A stretch of DNA of 64,000 nucleotides from the NCBI RefSeq assembly GCF_013409255.1, contig NZ_JACCAS010000001.1, positions 496,001-560,000 of the forward strand. Reading direction: 5' to 3'. This document shows positions 53,818 through 63,265 of the stretch, piece after piece (within the stretch, counting starts at the first letter, position 1; each line of letters begins with the position of its first letter). The DNA comes from Paraburkholderia bryophila. GTDB taxonomy: Bacteria > Pseudomonadota > Gammaproteobacteria > Burkholderiales > Burkholderiaceae. The position numbers were made by a program, and so were the translations under genes. The notes under the pieces are model-generated. The model was not told the DNA's origin. It searched no databases and saw only the letters and a list, made by a program, of their open reading frames with translations.

Positions 53818-54399
53818 TCAGCGACTCACCTGGGACGCAATGTTCGAGATCATGCAGAACAGCTTGTCGAGATCTTCCTCGACTTCGACGCCCTCAAAGG
53901 GATCGCGATTCGCACCGAATGCGGCATCGATCTCTGCCCAGTCTTCGCGGGTGAGCACGCGCAGCGCGACGGGCAGCACAACCTCTTCCTCGATGCGGCG
54001 GTGGTTCGCGTAAAAGTCCGCGTATCGCTCGACCTTTCTGCGAAAGTCCTCGAGCGCGGCATCCCCCACCAGTTCATAACGCGTGAGCGAATGTTCGAGA
54101 CTGCGGACCCTCACTTCGCCTTCGGCATGCTGCCGGTTCAGTTCATCCAGAACATCATTGATCTCGCTAGTTCGCGCGCGTAGCCGCGCAAACAGGTAAC
54201 GCTCCTCTTTCGGGTGATGCACTCTCTCCGGATATTCGCGGATGTAGTACAGCATGGCCCGGAAGATCACGAACGCCGGTGAGGCGCCGGCCTGTTCGCG
54301 CCGGTGAACAAATTGAAGCATCGCGCCAATTACAGTGGTCAGTTGCTGATGCTCCTTGATGATGATGCTGCATCCGTCCGTACGCGCCCAGGCTGTCAT
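53818..54399 (-). CDS. Hemerythrin HHE-domain protein
   Basis: A 193-residue helical protein with the HHE iron-site pattern: IIIKEHQQL near residue 17, RVHHPKEERYLF near 61, LNRQHAEGE near 89 and YANHRRIEEEVVLP near 129. Expected to bind a di-iron centre and sense or carry oxygen or nitric oxide. Start at 54399 has ggag upstream; the longer frame to 54516 has no support. It resembles the DNR/YtfE-like stress proteins in acting in low oxygen. Confidence 0.85.
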   Translation of the reverse strand: MTAWARTDGCSIIIKEHQQLTTVIGAMLQFVHRREQAGASPAFVIFRAMLYYIREYPERVHHPKEERYLFARLRARTSEINDVLDELNRQHAEGEVRVRSLEHSLTRYELVGDAALEDFRRKVERYADFYANHRRIEEEVVLPVALRVLTREDWAEIDAAFGANRDPFEGVEVEEDLDKLFCMISNIASQVSR

Positions 54400-54515
54400 G
54401 GGAGAACTCCGTTGAGTCGTTTTCGCTGCGCCACGCGCACCGTGGATGCAGCGTCTGCCGCGAGCCGGTCGATGGTCGCTGATGACGAGCGTGAACCCGC
54501 TGAAAGCGTCGCGCA

Positions 54516-54556
54516 TTGATGACGATCAAATCCACGACGGCACTCGCCACTAAGCT
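54516..54556 (+). promoter_or_regulatory. Perfect FNR/ANR box, divergent promoter
   Basis: TTGAT-gacg-ATCAA (54516-54529) matches 10/10. -10-like taagct starts at 54551, 22 nt downstream, favouring the plus-strand gene at 54612; the hemerythrin gene on the left may share it. Confidence 0.75.
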
Positions 54557-54611
54557 TGAACCACGACATTTTCGATCCGTATGTTCACCGTGAACCAAAC
54601 AAGGGGCAGCC

Positions 54612-55148
54612 ATGTCGACCCACACTGACGAAGTCACCTACCTGCTGGATCGCGCGGCCACGCTCGACGCAGCGGTGCAAGCATTGGCGATAGCGCTCGA
54701 GGCACCCAGCCAGTCGCCGCGCTTCGTGCTGAAAGGTATCGTGTACAAGTCGTTGAGCGAGCGGCCGGGCTTTACGGTCACGCTGCACGGCGTCACCCTG
54801 CAGTCCGTGTACGAGCAGGTGCTGGACCGCTCGGGGAACTGTCCGGAGCTGTTCGGACGAATTCACCTCTGCCTGCCGGACGACGGCGGCACAGCGGGCG
54901 ACGTCGTGATCAGCCTGCTGATCGCCGACACAGGCGACTATTCGGACGACGGCACGACGCACTGGGCCTATAGCACGTACGACGAAACCGGGCGGCCCAG
55001 CGAAACCAACCGCTACCGGCTCTCGCTGGCCATCGCACGAGCCGTGCAAGCCGTGCTGCCGGTGCTGCCGCTTGCTGCGACGATCACATCGTCGAGCGAA
55101 GAAGCGGCCAGTCATCCGGCACAAACGGATGCACAGCATGCGGCCTGA
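54612..55148 (+). CDS. Conserved-looking hypothetical protein (178 aa)
   Basis: Starts MSTHTDEVTYLLDRAATLDA after aagg. An alpha/beta protein without membrane segments or signal; helices at both ends, strands in the middle (VVISLLIADTGDYSDDGTTH). I do not recognise a family. It has the best FNR box of the window in front and its own terminator behind, so it is a bona fide member of the low-oxygen set and worth attention. Confidence 0.65.
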   Translation: MSTHTDEVTYLLDRAATLDAAVQALAIALEAPSQSPRFVLKGIVYKSLSERPGFTVTLHGVTLQSVYEQVLDRSGNCPELFGRIHLCLPDDGGTAGDVVISLLIADTGDYSDDGTTHWAYSTYDETGRPSETNRYRLSLAIARAVQAVLPVLPLAATITSSSEEAASHPAQTDAQHAA

Positions 55149-55180
55149 AGCCGTGAGAACCCGATAAGCTAAACGAACCA

Positions 55181-55212
55181 GAGCGGGCCGGCTCACACCG
55201 GCCCGCTCTTTC
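55181..55212. terminator. Terminator between convergent genes
   Basis: gagcgggccgg / ccggcccgctc (11 bp, loop ctcaca) followed by ttt on the plus strand. Confidence 0.85.
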
Positions 55213-55229
55213 AATCTCCGCCTTCAGAC

Positions 55230-55466
55230 CTACATGGACAAGGTTTTCGACATCTTCAACTGCACCCACACCATGCCTTCGCGCAAGCCGGCCAGCACGG
55301 CCTCGCGTTCGTTTGGAAAAATGCTGCTGTGTCTGAACTCGTGCGCGAAGACGCCGTCGGGCGTCGGGTGGCTAATTTGGATCGAGCAGTCGAAACCGCC
55401 CGGCACCTGATGCGTGACGGCCGCGACCGACCAATCGCCGTCGTTGACCTTACCGGAAAGCGCCAT
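55230..55466 (-). CDS. Small hypothetical protein after phbB (78 aa)
   Basis: MALSGKVNDGDWSVAAVTHQ at 55466 with a good ribosome site (aggag). Mostly beta-strand-like; contains FDCSIQISHPTPDGVFAHEF. It follows phbB by 61 nt and is probably in the same transcript. No family recognised with certainty. Confidence 0.6.
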   Translation of the reverse strand: MALSGKVNDGDWSVAAVTHQVPGGFDCSIQISHPTPDGVFAHEFRHSSIFPNEREAVLAGLREGMVWVQLKMSKTLSM

Positions 55467-55527
55467 GAACCGCTCCTGATGTCGAATGCCAATGTGAAAC
55501 CCGGGCCACGGGTTGCTTGCCCACGCT

Positions 55528-56274
55528 TCATCCCATGTGCATGCCGCCGTTGATCGCGAGATCCGCTCCCGTGATGAACCCCGCGTCGTCCGAGCACAGA
55601 AACGCCACCAGCGCCGCCACCTCGTCGGGTTGACCGAGTCGGCCAAGCGGAATCTGCGGCAGGATCCGGGTCTCCATGACTTCCTTCGGCACGGCGTCGG
55701 TCTTGGGTGTCGCGAGATAGCCGGGCGACACCGTATTGACGGTAACGCCGTGCTGCGCGAGTTCGAGTGCCAGCGACATCGTGAAACCATGCACGCCCGC
55801 CTTGGCCGCCGCATAGTTGGCCTGACCGAAGGCGCCGCGCTCGCCGTTGACCGAGCTGATGTTGACGATCCGGCCGAAGTTCTGCGCAACCATGCTGTTC
55901 AGCAAAGGCTTGGTCATATTGAACAGCGAATCGAGGTCCGTACGCAGCACTGCGTCCCAGTCGTCCTTGTTCATCTTGGCAAAGGTCGAATCGCGTGTGA
56001 TGCCGGCGTTGTTGACAAGAATGTCGACCGATCCGAATTCGTCCAGCACGCGCGAAGCACAATGCGCGCACGAATCGTAGCTGGTGACGTCCGCTTCGTA
56101 GGCATGAAAGCGGCGGCCGGCATCGCGTTCGCGCATCAGCCAGGTCGCGACGTGGTCGTTGCGTTCGGAATGCGACATGGCCACCACCATGCCGGCGTCA
56201 TGCAGGCGCCGGCTGATGGCGGCGCCGAGCCCGCCCATTCCTCCGGTGACGAAAGCAACCCGTTTAGGCGACAT
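55528..56274 (-). CDS. phbB: Acetoacetyl-CoA reductase
   Basis: A 248-residue short-chain dehydrogenase making (R)-3-hydroxybutyryl-CoA with NADPH for polyhydroxybutyrate. Cofactor motif VTGGMGGLGAAI, NNAGITRD, and the active site S in ISSVNGERGAFGQ with YAAAKAG (Tyr/Lys). The PhbB fingerprint NAGITRDSTF and INGGMHMG end are clear. Strong ribosome site aaaggag. As an anaerobic gene without phbA/phbC nearby it may act as an NADPH sink. Confidence 0.92.
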   Translation of the reverse strand: MSPKRVAFVTGGMGGLGAAISRRLHDAGMVVAMSHSERNDHVATWLMRERDAGRRFHAYEADVTSYDSCAHCASRVLDEFGSVDILVNNAGITRDSTFAKMNKDDWDAVLRTDLDSLFNMTKPLLNSMVAQNFGRIVNISSVNGERGAFGQANYAAAKAGVHGFTMSLALELAQHGVTVNTVSPGYLATPKTDAVPKEVMETRILPQIPLGRLGQPDEVAALVAFLCSDDAGFITGADLAINGGMHMG

Positions 56275-56446
56275 GCTGTTCTCCTTTCCGAGCAACGCCG
56301 CGCGACGCAGCCGGCGACGCGGCCGCATTCAGCCGTTCGAACTCGCCGGCTCGCTGACAGGCCTGTTGCCTCCTATCCATTGCGTGGAGCGCGAGACCGA
56401 GGTTCGCCCGGTACAGATCGGGCAGCGAGGTGGATTCGGTTGTCAT
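56264..56446 (-). CDS. Small protein upstream of phbB (60 aa)
   Basis: MTTESTSLPDLYRANLGLAL at 56446 with a textbook ribosome site (ggagg). The LPDLYRANLGLALHAMDRR core looks like one amphipathic helix, reminiscent of phasin-like helices, but too short to assign. Its last codons overlap phbB by 11 nt, implying coupled translation. Confidence 0.6.
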   Translation of the reverse strand: MTTESTSLPDLYRANLGLALHAMDRRQQACQRAGEFERLNAAASPAASRGVARKGEQHVA

Positions 56447-56534
56447 GATGATCCTCCGGAGTTTTCATGAGACGCGTGCCTGCCCGTGCGCTTGCGATTT
56501 ACTCCACCGATAAGCGCGCGACAGCCGTCGATTC

Positions 56535-56575
56535 AATGTAAGCGCCGGCGCCGCCGCGCGGTTGACCTGTATCAA
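56535..56575 (-). promoter_or_regulatory. FNR/ANR-like box before phbB operon
   Basis: TTGAC-ctgt-ATCAA (56562-56575, 9/10) with minus-strand -10 TACATT (56540-56535), 22 nt from the box. Predicted start near 56528. Confidence 0.7.
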
Positions 56576-56643
56576 GCGCGCGGCTGGGCGCCGATGCGGG
56601 CGGCATCGGTTGTCGGAAGCGGCTCGAACGACACACTCGTTGC

Positions 56644-56686
56644 TTGATCCAGCGCAATCGGTGCGCCGGCGCCGCAGGTATTTTTG
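56644..56686 (+). promoter_or_regulatory. FNR/ANR-like box before Nramp-like gene
   Basis: TTGAT-ccag-CGCAA (56644-56657, 8/10; one half-site perfect) with -10-like tatttt at 56681, 24 nt downstream. Confidence 0.45.
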
Positions 56687-56741
56687 AGCGACGCCGGCCG
56701 ATTCACGCGCCGCCTGTTTTGCGCTCAAGCGAGGTAATGAA

Positions 56742-58043
56742 ATGGATGTCGGCGGCGGGTCGTACGCTGGGTACTTTCGAACCCTCTTCTCACGGCTGAA
56801 AGAGCACCCGTTGGCGCGGGTCGGCCCGGGCCTCATCACAGGCGTGGCCGACGACGATCCGAGCGGTATCGCCACCTACTCGCAGGCCGGCGCGCAGTTC
56901 GGCCTGAACATGCTCTGGACCATGCCGCTCGCCTTCCCGCTGATGGCGGCGGTCCAGGCCATGTGCGCGAACCTCGGCCGCGTCACCGGCAAAGGGTTGG
57001 CCGCCAACATCAAGGACGCCTTTCCGCCGAGCGTGCTCAGAGGCGTCGTGCTGCTGCTGCTGATCGCCAACATGCTGAATATTGCCGCCGACGTCGCCGC
57101 GATGGGCGAAGTGGCCGAGCTGGTAAGCGGTATCGATCGCCACCTGATGACGGCCTGCTTCGTGTTCGGCACCCTGCTGCTGCAAGTCTTCGTGCCGTAC
57201 CACCGCTACGTGTTCTTTCTGAAATGGCTGACGCTGTCGCTACTCGCGTATGCCGCGGTGCTTTTCACGGTTCACGTGCCGTGGCGCGACGTGGCGCTGC
57301 GCACGCTATGGCCGCATCTGACACTGAACGGCAACGCGGCCGCGATGGTGGTCGGCGTGTTCGGCACCACCATCAGCCCTTACCTCTTCTTCTGGCAGGC
57401 GTCCGAAGAAGTGGAGGACATGCACGCCCACGGCGGCGGCGTCGCGCTCACCGCGGACGCGCGTGCGGCGATCCCCGAGCTGCGCCGCATTCGCTGGGAC
57501 ACATGGAGCGGTATGTTCTATTCCGACCTGACGGCCTTCTTCATCATGCTGGCGACCGCCGTCACGCTGCATCCAGCCGGAGTGACCGATATCAACACGG
57601 CGGCGCAGGCAGCGAGCGCGTTACGCCCGCTTGCTGGCCATTTCGCCTCGCTGCTGTTCGCGGCGGGCATTCTCGGCGTGGGCCTGATCGGTGTGCCGGT
57701 GCTGGCGGGCTCCGGCGCTTATGCGCTGGCGGAATCGATGAGCTGGCACGAAGGACTCGAACGCAAACTGCGCGACGCGCGTGGCTTCTATGCCGTCATC
57801 GGTGTCAGTGTGCTCGCCGCGCTGGCGCTCCAGTACTCGCCGATCAGTCCGATGAAGGCGCTGTTCTGGAGTGCGGTCATCAACGGCGCGGTGGCGGTGC
57901 CCTTGATGGTCGTCATCATGATTCTCGTGTCCAGAAAATCCGTGATGGGGGCGTTCACGGCGAGCCGTTCAATGCTGGCACTCGGTTCGATTGCCACGCT
58001 GATAATGGGCGTGGCCGCCGTGCTGATGTTGCTGCCGGGCTAG
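56742..58043 (+). CDS. Nramp-related divalent cation transporter
   Basis: A 433-residue protein with about 11 membrane segments. Helix 1 has GPGLITGVADDDPSGIATYS, where canonical Nramp has DPGN (here D39-P40-S41-G42). Helix 6 has GTTISPYLFFWQ near residues 208-219, where canonical transporters have the metal-binding MPHN. So the methionine that favours Mn/Fe is absent, and the cation may be different, as in Nramp-related magnesium transporters. Start at 56742 after gaggt. Confidence 0.85.
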   Translation: MDVGGGSYAGYFRTLFSRLKEHPLARVGPGLITGVADDDPSGIATYSQAGAQFGLNMLWTMPLAFPLMAAVQAMCANLGRVTGKGLAANIKDAFPPSVLRGVVLLLLIANMLNIAADVAAMGEVAELVSGIDRHLMTACFVFGTLLLQVFVPYHRYVFFLKWLTLSLLAYAAVLFTVHVPWRDVALRTLWPHLTLNGNAAAMVVGVFGTTISPYLFFWQASEEVEDMHAHGGGVALTADARAAIPELRRIRWDTWSGMFYSDLTAFFIMLATAVTLHPAGVTDINTAAQAASALRPLAGHFASLLFAAGILGVGLIGVPVLAGSGAYALAESMSWHEGLERKLRDARGFYAVIGVSVLAALALQYSPISPMKALFWSAVINGAVAVPLMVVIMILVSRKSVMGAFTASRSMLALGSIATLIMGVAAVLMLLPG

Positions 58044-58113
58044 CTCCGGCAGGACGACAGCGGCCGGGTGATCCGCCATCGGAGAGAGCCCGGCGAGCAG
58101 CGGCGCACCCGGT

Positions 58114-58949
58114 TCACACAGCGCTGCCGGCCGCCAGTTCGACGATGTCGGCGGTGATTTCGTCCTGGCGGACCTGCCGGTACTGTTGCGTCAGCGTGTC
58201 GAGCGTCTCTTTCACGTTGGCGCGCGCGGCCAGCATCGCCCGCACCCGCGCCTCGTTTTCCGCGGCGAACGAGAGCATCAGCGCCTCGCACAATTCGACA
58301 TACACGTAAGCTTCGACCAGTCCCGCGAGGAGCGGCCCGGCGGGCAGTGTCAGTAACGGCGGTTGGCCGTGCCGCGCGAGTTCGAAACGCGAGAAGTCGA
58401 ACGGAATCAGACGGCGCTCCACGACCTCGTTATGCGACGCAATGCCGGGCACGGCATGCACGATGCGCACGCCGGAGACCGGCCGCCCCGCGAGCCGCAG
58501 GTAAAGCGCGTCGGTCACGCGGCTGGCGAGCGCGGACACGTCGTCGGCATGAGAAGCCCCTGGCGAGCACCATGCGACCGTCACGCCGCGCTCGTGCGCC
58601 GCGATCTCGCCGCGTGATCCCACCAGCAGGAGCTCGCACTCCGTCGAGGACTCGCGGGCTAGCGCGTGCGCCAGAATCTGCTCGTTGAAGGCACCCACGA
58701 AACCCTGCTCCGCACACAGCGCGATGTCGATCTGCACGCCTCGCGCCGGCGACTCCGCCGTGGGCTGCGTGCCGTGTGCGAGGACGGCGCCGATCGCGGC
58801 GCCGACCGTCGCGGCCGACGAACGGATGCCGGGCAGCCGCCCTTGCGCTTCGCGTGAACGCGCCGCCGCGATGCCGCGCATCGCCCCGATCACGGCATCG
58901 AGTTGATGTGCGGTACGCGTGCGCGACTCGATTTCGGCGAGCTTGCCGC

Positions 58950-58953
<4 letters not shown>
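58114..58953 (-). CDS. atpG: N-ATPase gamma subunit
   Basis: A 279-residue central-stalk subunit. N-terminal helix [20 protein letters not shown], with [13 protein letters not shown], and C-terminal helix [20 protein letters not shown] then [12 protein letters not shown] are typical. Overlaps atpA by ATGA. Last gene of the operon, as in other N-ATPase clusters. Confidence 0.9.
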
Positions 58954-60534
<1,581 letters not shown>

Positions 60535-60548
<14 letters not shown>

Positions 60549-61284
60549 GCGTGTCCTCCCCCAGCGCCGCGGCGAGCCGCGTGAGATCGGCCGCGAAATT
60601 GTTGCTCACGACGGCGTGAGGCGCGCGCAGTTCCAACCCGGCAAGCAGCGACGGCTCGACCTCGAAGCGAAGCGGCACCGTTCGTGTCAGACCGTTCGCC
60701 AGGACGGCGCGGCAGCGTTCCTGCTCCTCGGCGCTGAGCGCGCGCGGCGCAGCCAGCACGAGCGTCGCGCCGGGTGCGGCGAGTTGCGCGCGAACCGGCT
60801 CGGGCAATTGCGCGAGACCGTCGGCAAGACCGTCGATGAAGCCCGCGACGCAGGCGGCGGGCGGCAATCTGGCGAGCAGTTTCGTCGCGATGTCGATAGC
60901 GAGCGCAGTCGCCCGGCGTGCCGCGAGCTTGTCCTGTTCGACGCGCGCGGCCTCGGCTTCGGCGCTGGCCGCGGCGCGCAATCCGGCGGCCTCAGCGCGC
61001 GCCGCGTCGAGTAGCGCGGCCTTTTCCGCCGCCGCCTCCTGGGCGACCGTTTGCATCGCGTCGCGCCGCGCGGCGACGATCTGCTGCGCCTCGCGCGCCG
61101 CCGTGTCGCGCTCGACGAGCGCCGCACGCTTCGCCGCGTCGGCGTCGCCGATCAGTGCCTGGGCGGCCTTCTGCCGCTCGGCGATGATCTGCGCGACCGG
61201 GCGGAACAGAAAGCGCGACAGCAGCCAGATCAGGACCAGTGCGTTGATCGTCTGCAGCGCGAGCGTCGACCAGTCGATTCGCAT
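60535..61284 (-). CDS. atpF: N-ATPase b subunit with delta-like C-terminus
   Basis: A 249-residue subunit, about 90 residues longer than usual b. One N-terminal membrane helix ([20 protein letters not shown]), a long Ala/Glu/Arg coiled stalk (about 30-125) and a globular C-terminus (about 130-249) similar to the end of the delta subunit. No separate atpH is present, which is characteristic of N-ATPases. Confidence 0.88.
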
Positions 61285-61293
61285 GGGTGCCGC

Positions 61294-61542
61294 CTACTTG
61301 ACGAACGGGTTGGCGAACAGCAGCAGCAACGCGATCACGAGGCAATAGATCGCCATCGTCTCGATCATGGCCAGCCCCACGAACAGCGTGCGCGAAATGG
61401 TGCCCGCCGAATCGGGCTGGCGGGCGATCGCGTCCATCGCAGCGGCGACGGCACGGCCTTCGGCCAGCGCCGGCCCGATCGCGCCGAACGAAACGGCAAG
61501 CGCTGCCGCGGCGATACTGACGACTTCGATGAGATTGTTCAT
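61294..61542 (-). CDS. atpE: N-ATPase c subunit
   Basis: An 82-residue two-helix rotor proteolipid. Helix 2 carries the ion-binding Glu61 in MIETMAIYCLVIALLLLF; helix 1 has a second acidic residue, Glu28 (GPALAEGRAVA), where the sodium-type Ilyobacter c subunit has Gln. Thr62 and Tyr66 are kept. The B. pseudomallei relative is reported to form a proton-specific 17-mer ring. Confidence 0.93.
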   Translation of the reverse strand: MNNLIEVVSIAAAALAVSFGAIGPALAEGRAVAAAMDAIARQPDSAGTISRTLFVGLAMIETMAIYCLVIALLLLFANPFVK

Positions 61543-62237
61543 GAGGCTTCGCCCTTTTTTACGCTGACGGAGTGATGGGGATCGGTGATGGCCGCGCCGA
61601 TGAAAACCATCGACAGCACGGCGAAAATGTAGGCTTGCACGGCGCCTGTCAGCAGGTCGAGCGCCATCAGTGGAATCGGCACGAGCAGCCCGGCGAGCGA
61701 CAGAATGATGCCGATCACGAAGACGCCGCTCATCACGTTGCCGAACAGCCGCACCACCAGAGAAAACGTGCGCGTGATCTGCTCGACGACGTTCAACGGG
61801 ATCATGACCCAGCTCGGTTCGGCAAAGGCCGCGAAATAGCCGGCCGTGCCGCGCGTGCGGATGCCGTGGAACACCGTGGCGCCCAGCACGATCAGCGCCA
61901 GCGCGGCGTCCGTCTCGATATGCGCGGTGGGCGGCGTCACGCCCGGCACCAGCGCGGACCAGTTGGCCACCAGCACGAACAGGAACAGCGTGCCGATCAG
62001 CGCGCGGTAGGTGCCCGGCTCAGTCTGCATGGTGTCTCGGATTTGCTGATCGAGCGTGTCGACCAGCAGTTCGAGCGCGGTCTGCGCCTTGCCCGGCGTC
62101 AGCGACAGCTTGCGGCACAGCAGCACCGAGATCGCCGTGACGACGGCCATGATGGCCCAAGTGGCGACGACGGGCCCGGTGATCGCGAGCGGACCGAGTT
62201 GCAGCAGCGGCGCGGTAACCAGCGGCGACTCGATCAT
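61539..62237 (-). CDS. atpB: N-ATPase a subunit
   Basis: A 232-residue membrane stator subunit with five to six helices. The essential Arg is in VRLFGNVMSG; the C-terminal AVQAYIFAVLSMVFIG is the conserved channel helix. Overlaps atpR by ATGA and atpE by ATGA. Confidence 0.93.
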   Translation of the reverse strand: MIESPLVTAPLLQLGPLAITGPVVATWAIMAVVTAISVLLCRKLSLTPGKAQTALELLVDTLDQQIRDTMQTEPGTYRALIGTLFLFVLVANWSALVPGVTPPTAHIETDAALALIVLGATVFHGIRTRGTAGYFAAFAEPSWVMIPLNVVEQITRTFSLVVRLFGNVMSGVFVIGIILSLAGLLVPIPLMALDLLTGAVQAYIFAVLSMVFIGAAITDPHHSVSVKKGEAS

Positions 62238-62515
62238 GAAACGGCTCCGGCACGGCGTACCGCGATGGTGCGAGCGAGCAGGATGCCGGCCATGCCGGCG
62301 AGCAGCGCGAGCGCGCCGGCGTGGGCGAGGAGCAGCAGCAGCGCGCCGGTCACGGCGAAGCGCGACAGTTGCAGCGCCAGTGCCGTGGCCGCCCTGCCCT
62401 GGGCAAAGAGCGGCCAGTTCCAGCGCAGCGACATGAAGTGCCAGGCGCCCGCCAGCGTGCCGAGCGCAAGACCCATGGCAAGCTGCGCCGCGATCGACGG
62501 CAATGAATTAGTCAT
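62234..62515 (-). CDS. atpR: N-ATPase subunit AtpR
   Basis: A 93-residue membrane protein with three hydrophobic segments, including MGLALGTLAGAWHFMSLRWN and FAVTGALLLLLAHAGALALL. AtpR is found only in N-ATPase operons and carries charged residues that may pair with the c ring. Start at 62515, overlapping atpQ by 8 nt. Confidence 0.85.
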   Translation of the reverse strand: MTNSLPSIAAQLAMGLALGTLAGAWHFMSLRWNWPLFAQGRAATALALQLSRFAVTGALLLLLAHAGALALLAGMAGILLARTIAVRRAGAVS

Positions 62516-62825
62516 GAGGGTCTCGTTGTTGACGATGCATCCATTTCCACGCCGACCAGAAGCCCACCGCCGCACCGATCATCAGCAGCGGCGCGGAGAA
62601 GAACACGCGGGTGCCGAAGGTCCGGTCGAGCCAGTGGCCGACGGCGAGTCCGAGCAGCGTGGGCAGCACGATGGCCCAGCCGAGGATGCCGATCTGACCG
62701 AGCCGGCTGCCGAGCGACGGCTCCGGATCGGCGCGTCCGCGTAGATCGCGTTCGGCGACCTCGCGCGCGACGTCGGCCATGCGGTCGTCACGCGATTCGC
62801 CAGTACCGGGACGGGGCGGATTCAT
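62508..62825 (-). CDS. atpQ: N-ATPase subunit AtpQ (AtpI-like)
   Basis: A 105-residue protein with a charged N-terminal tail and two membrane helices (IGILGWAIVLPTLLGLAVGHWLD and LLMIGAAVGFWSAWKWM, separated by FGTRVFFSAP). This is the AtpI-like assembly factor of N-ATPases. Overlaps atpC by ATGA. Confidence 0.87.
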   Translation of the reverse strand: MNPPRPGTGESRDDRMADVAREVAERDLRGRADPEPSLGSRLGQIGILGWAIVLPTLLGLAVGHWLDRTFGTRVFFSAPLLMIGAAVGFWSAWKWMHRQQRDPHD

Positions 62826-63265
62826 TGCGGCGTGGCTCCCAATGCAGCTGCGTCCGGGCCAGGATGCAGATAGCGCAGCATCTGCCGCACGGCGCGCGCA
62901 TGCAGGCGCAACTGATCGACGCGGGCGCGCCGCGCCGCATCCTCTTCGGCCGCGTGGTAATCGCGCACGGCGACTTCGAGACTATCCAGCGCGGCGCCGG
63001 CAATCGCCTCGCGGCAGGCGATCGACACCTGAGCGCCGCGCGCGACCATCAGCACCCCGCCGTCCACCGCGCAGTAACGGGTCGCGCCGTCGGCCTCGGT
63101 CCAACGCACCACCGACGGCATCAGCAGCGTCACGAAGTCGGCATGCCCGGCGCGGATGCCGAACGAACCGCTCTCGTCCTGGGCGCGCAGCGAGACGATC
63201 TCGACGGCGTCGAACCACACCCGGGCCGGCGTCGCGAGGGTGAGCGTCAACGCGGCGCCGCTCAT
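62822..63265 (-). CDS. atpC: N-ATPase epsilon subunit
   Basis: A 147-residue subunit. Beta-sandwich with [39 protein letters not shown] and [11 protein letters not shown], then a helical C-terminus. Overlaps both neighbours by 4 nt. Ends the usual regulatory helices with a longer tail. Confidence 0.9.
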   Translation of the reverse strand: MSGAALTLTLATPARVWFDAVEIVSLRAQDESGSFGIRAGHADFVTLLMPSVVRWTEADGATRYCAVDGGVLMVARGAQVSIACREAIAGAALDSLEVAVRDYHAAEEDAARRARVDQLRLHARAVRQMLRYLHPGPDAAALGATPQ

